A stretch of 7,845 nucleotides of DNA, taken from the NCBI GenBank assembly GCA_903925435.1, contig CAIYFF010000287.1:1-7845 (forward strand), in the 5' to 3' direction. Position 1 is the first letter of the stretch. Each line of letters opens with the position of its first letter. The stretch comes from an uncultured Planctomycetota bacterium (GTDB taxonomy: Bacteria; Planctomycetota; UBA1135; UBA2386). Of this stretch, positions 6,216 through 7,845 are shown piece by piece. Below the pieces are notes generated by a model that saw only the letters and a list, made by a program, of their open reading frames with translations, was not told where the DNA came from and searched no databases. The position numbers and the translations under genes are program-made.

Positions 6216-7355
6216 ATGCGCCGCCTGATCGCCATCGCTGTCGTTGCTGCTGTGTCTGTTGGCTCCGACCGCTTGACGGCTCAGAGTCGCGCCGTCGTGC
6301 CACCGATCGCTGCGACGCTGCCTGGCAACGCTGCGATGTCGATGCCACTCGCGTGGAGCCACGGCGTGCTCCAGGTCTGCGTGGGCTCGCAGTTGCTGCC
6401 GGCTGCTCTGGCCGGGGGCAACTTGCAGGGCATCCGCCTGCGCCGACCCAGCTTCCTCGGCGAGGCGCCGTATCCCGCGCTGCAGCGGACGCTGACGGTG
6501 CGCGCCGCGTTCGTGCCGACGCTGCCGTCTGCCCTGTCGGGCGTCCGCGCAGCGAATGCGCCCGCGACGTTTCCCGTCGTGTGGGGTCCGGCGCAGGTCC
6601 AGGTCGCGGCGACCGCGCAGCCGACCGGCGCGCCGTGGCTCGGCGATGAGTTCTTGGTGATCCCGTTCTCGCCGCCGTTGCCGGTGGTCGCGGGGTCGCT
6701 GCTGCTGGAGTTCGAGACGAGCGACCTGCCGTTTCGGACCGCGGAGCAGTGGGTCGATGCGGTGTGGGCGGAGAGCGGCATCGAACGGGGCTACCAGGCG
6801 ACCGTCGGCGAAGGCTCCTGCACGACCCGCAGCACGCCACTCGAGTTGCGATGGACCTCTGCCGCTTCACCGACGCGCGGCCTTGACGCGATCCTGCGTC
6901 TGGTCGGCGCTCCGCCCGCCCCGCCCAACGGGCCCGGCTCGGTGGTGCTCGCCTGGGTCGGCGTCGAGCCGCAGACGCATGCGCTCGCCGGCGACTTTCT
7001 TGGCTACGGGCAGTCCTTGGCGGCCCTGGACCCTGCCCTCGCCGGGTGTCTGCAATGGTCGCCGCTCGATCTCGTCGTCTTCGGGGTCGCGGACGCGGCC
7101 GGCGGGTTTGACCTCCGGTTTCCGATCCCGCCTGCGGTGACCACGTCGGGGATGCGGCTCTCTGCGCAGGCGGCGTTCTTGGACGCGCAGCGCACCGGTC
7201 CGCTGCCGTTGTCGATCAGCAACGGGGTCGTGATGCAGTTGGACACCTCGGGCATCGGCTCCCGGGCGAGCAGCGTGTTCTTTCCCTACGCGACTGCGAC
7301 GTCGCCGTGGGTCGTGCAGCAGGGCTTGATGCCTGTGCTGGTGCTCGACTTCTGA
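6216..7355 (+). CDS. Secreted protein of unknown function, planctomycete-type
   Basis: The protein is 379 aa. The ATG at 6216 has a GAGG Shine-Dalgarno (6204-6207) 8 nt upstream and begins a signal peptide: MRRL, a hydrophobic core (4-15), probable cleavage after A22 in LTA-QS. The open frame reaches back to 6045 but the extra part is not signal-like. The mature part opens with VVPP..A..PGN (27-38), has QGIRLRR (71-77), a region of predicted beta strands to about 170 ending LLLEFET (162-168), and two cysteines (C202, C278) besides C55. The C-terminal region FDLRFPIPPA (298-307)...LSAQAAFLDAQ...SISNGVVMQL (333-342) is a block I recall from many secreted proteins of deep-branching Planctomycetota. 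No enzyme motif, anchor or transmembrane helix is visible. Function is unknown; an exported beta-sandwich surface or extracellular protein is the likeliest reading. Confidence 0.8.
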   Translation: MRRLIAIAVVAAVSVGSDRLTAQSRAVVPPIAATLPGNAAMSMPLAWSHGVLQVCVGSQLLPAALAGGNLQGIRLRRPSFLGEAPYPALQRTLTVRAAFVPTLPSALSGVRAANAPATFPVVWGPAQVQVAATAQPTGAPWLGDEFLVIPFSPPLPVVAGSLLLEFETSDLPFRTAEQWVDAVWAESGIERGYQATVGEGSCTTRSTPLELRWTSAASPTRGLDAILRLVGAPPAPPNGPGSVVLAWVGVEPQTHALAGDFLGYGQSLAALDPALAGCLQWSPLDLVVFGVADAAGGFDLRFPIPPAVTTSGMRLSAQAAFLDAQRTGPLPLSISNGVVMQLDTSGIGSRASSVFFPYATATSPWVVQQGLMPVLVLDF

Positions 7356-7446
7356 CCGACGATCGCCCTCGTTCGCTGGTACCTCGGTTTGCGCTGGGCC
7401 GTGGTCAGCGCGGGGCCGGGCCGGCGAGGATGTGGTGAGTCCGGTC

Positions 7447-7474
7447 TTGCGCTTCCGCAGGCGGTCGTTACCTT
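7447..7474 (+). promoter_or_regulatory. Possible promoter of rpmG
   Basis: TTGCGC (7447-7452) and TACCTT (7469-7474) are separated by 16 bp and lie 25 bp before the rpmG start. Both boxes are weak matches (about three of six), but the position suits a short leader in front of rpmG. Confidence 0.3.
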
Positions 7475-7498
7475 GCTCGGCCCTCCAAAAGAGCAGCC

Positions 7499-7663
7499 AT
7501 GGCAAAGCCCAAGAAGAAGAAAGAAATCGTGTTCCTCGTCTGCGAGGAGACCGGCGACCGTAACTACACGCTTCTCAAGAAGTCGGGCACGACCAAGCTT
7601 GAGTTGATGAAGTACAGCAAGCGGCTTCGCAAGCACACGAAGCACATCGAGAAGAAGAAGTGA
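7499..7663 (+). CDS. rpmG: 50S ribosomal protein L33
   Basis: A 54-aa basic protein of normal L33 length, a component of the large ribosomal subunit near the tRNA exit site. The Lys-rich start MAKPKKKKEI is followed by VFLVCEETGDRNYTLLKKSG, then KLELMKYSKRLRKHT and a Lys-rich end, matching the family pattern (C..CGDRNY...K....LELKKYCP.LRKHT). The zinc ribbon is decayed: C15 remains, while the other three expected cysteines are T18, S40 and L43, so it should not bind zinc like the C+ form. The ATG at 7499 has a short GAG (7491-7493) upstream. In many genomes rpmG precedes tRNA-Trp, secE and nusG; here a terminator follows directly and none of these is seen before the window ends. Confidence 0.95.
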   Translation: MAKPKKKKEIVFLVCEETGDRNYTLLKKSGTTKLELMKYSKRLRKHTKHIEKKK

Positions 7664-7705
7664 TCGCTCGTCGGGCCCGCACGGTCGGGCTCGCGCGGTA
7701 ACTCA

Positions 7706-7735
7706 GGCGCCGCACGACGGCGCCGTTTCGTTCTC
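7706..7735 (+). terminator. Rho-independent terminator after rpmG
   Basis: GGCGCCG (7706-7712) and CGGCGCC (7718-7724) form a 7-bp stem with a CACGA loop, followed by GTTTCGTTCTC, a moderately T-rich tail. It starts 43 bp after the rpmG stop. A further imperfect hairpin (7673-7679 with 7686-7692) lies between, which may help termination. Confidence 0.7.
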
Positions 7736-7760
7736 AGGGCTCTTGATCCTTGGCCTGCGA

Positions 7761-7821
7761 ACTTCCTCGCCACGCATCGGCTTCTGTTCGCCTGACAGAA
7801 GCCCACGCACACCGAGGAAGT
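7761..7821. repeat. Nested inverted repeat (two-step hairpin) near the right edge
   Basis: The outer arms ACTTCCTCG (7761-7769) and CGAGGAAGT (7813-7821) pair over 9 bp. The inner arms GGCTTCTGT (7779-7787) and ACAGAAGCC (7795-7803) pair over 9 bp around a 7-nt loop. The two stems are separated by 9 nt on each side, so the element is symmetric. It lies downstream of the rpmG terminator in a stretch with no assigned gene. It could be a structured RNA, a protein-binding site or the edge of a repeat; the sequence alone does not tell. Confidence 0.6.
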
Positions 7822-7845
7822 CGGGCAGCCTCGTAATCACTGGCC

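Noticed and set aside
7391..7411. Hairpin GCGCTG/CAGCGC after the secreted-protein gene as a terminator
   Set aside because: The stem is only 6 bp with a 9-nt loop and is followed by GGGGCC rather than a T-tract.
7709..7845. Minus-strand open frame entering from the right edge (about 45 codons, ending ...ETAPSCGA)
   Set aside because: It uses rare AGG codons, runs through the nested inverted repeat and the rpmG terminator stem, and matches no family I know; a second minus frame is open there too, so it is likely chance.

Overview
The window is GC-rich (roughly two-thirds G+C by eye), with densely packed genes that strongly prefer G or C at third codon positions. It looks like the chromosome of an environmental bacterium, most likely a planctomycete or a relative. 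The lineage guess rests mainly on the secreted protein at 6216-7355. Its architecture (signal peptide, then 'VVP...GN...P', a 'IRLRR' block, and a C-terminal 'PIP...G...QA...D...SN' block) resembles a family of secreted proteins I remember from deep-branching Planctomycetota. This is recall, not a database result.

Left part (1-3013). The 5' end of a phenylacetate-CoA-ligase-like gene leaves the window on the minus strand. A plus-strand three-gene motility block diverges from it. Its first gene encodes a DUF4388 protein whose C-terminus carries a tandem MshEN-like signature (the c-di-GMP-binding fold of type IV pilus/secretion ATPases). motA and motB follow and encode the stator channel of the flagellar motor. 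The MotB anchor domain is unusually divergent at its peptidoglycan-binding residues.

Middle part (3031-5881). A minus-strand operon reads SDR oxidoreductase -> crotonase (enoyl-CoA hydratase family) -> acyl-CoA dehydrogenase. The last two genes overlap by ATGA. Together they form a beta-oxidation-like acyl-CoA module. With the CoA ligase on the same strand at the left edge, they suggest catabolism of an aromatic or fatty acid via CoA thioesters; a 2-aminobenzoyl-CoA-type lower pathway is one specific but unproven possibility. A perfect hairpin over the motB stop codon separates this operon from the convergent motility block.

Right part (5882-7845). A 334-bp region without a gene holds a 13-bp palindrome near the SDR start and a near-ideal plus-strand intrinsic terminator. 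No plus-strand gene upstream accounts for that terminator, so a small RNA or a leader/attenuator is possible. It is followed by the secreted protein, by rpmG (ribosomal protein L33, 54 aa, with a decayed zinc ribbon), by a terminator, and by a 61-bp nested inverted repeat near the right edge.

I see no CRISPR array, tRNA, rRNA, insertion sequence or clear defence system. The genes are mostly familiar. The most interesting points are the stator-linked putative c-di-GMP effector, the orphan terminator and the nested inverted repeat.
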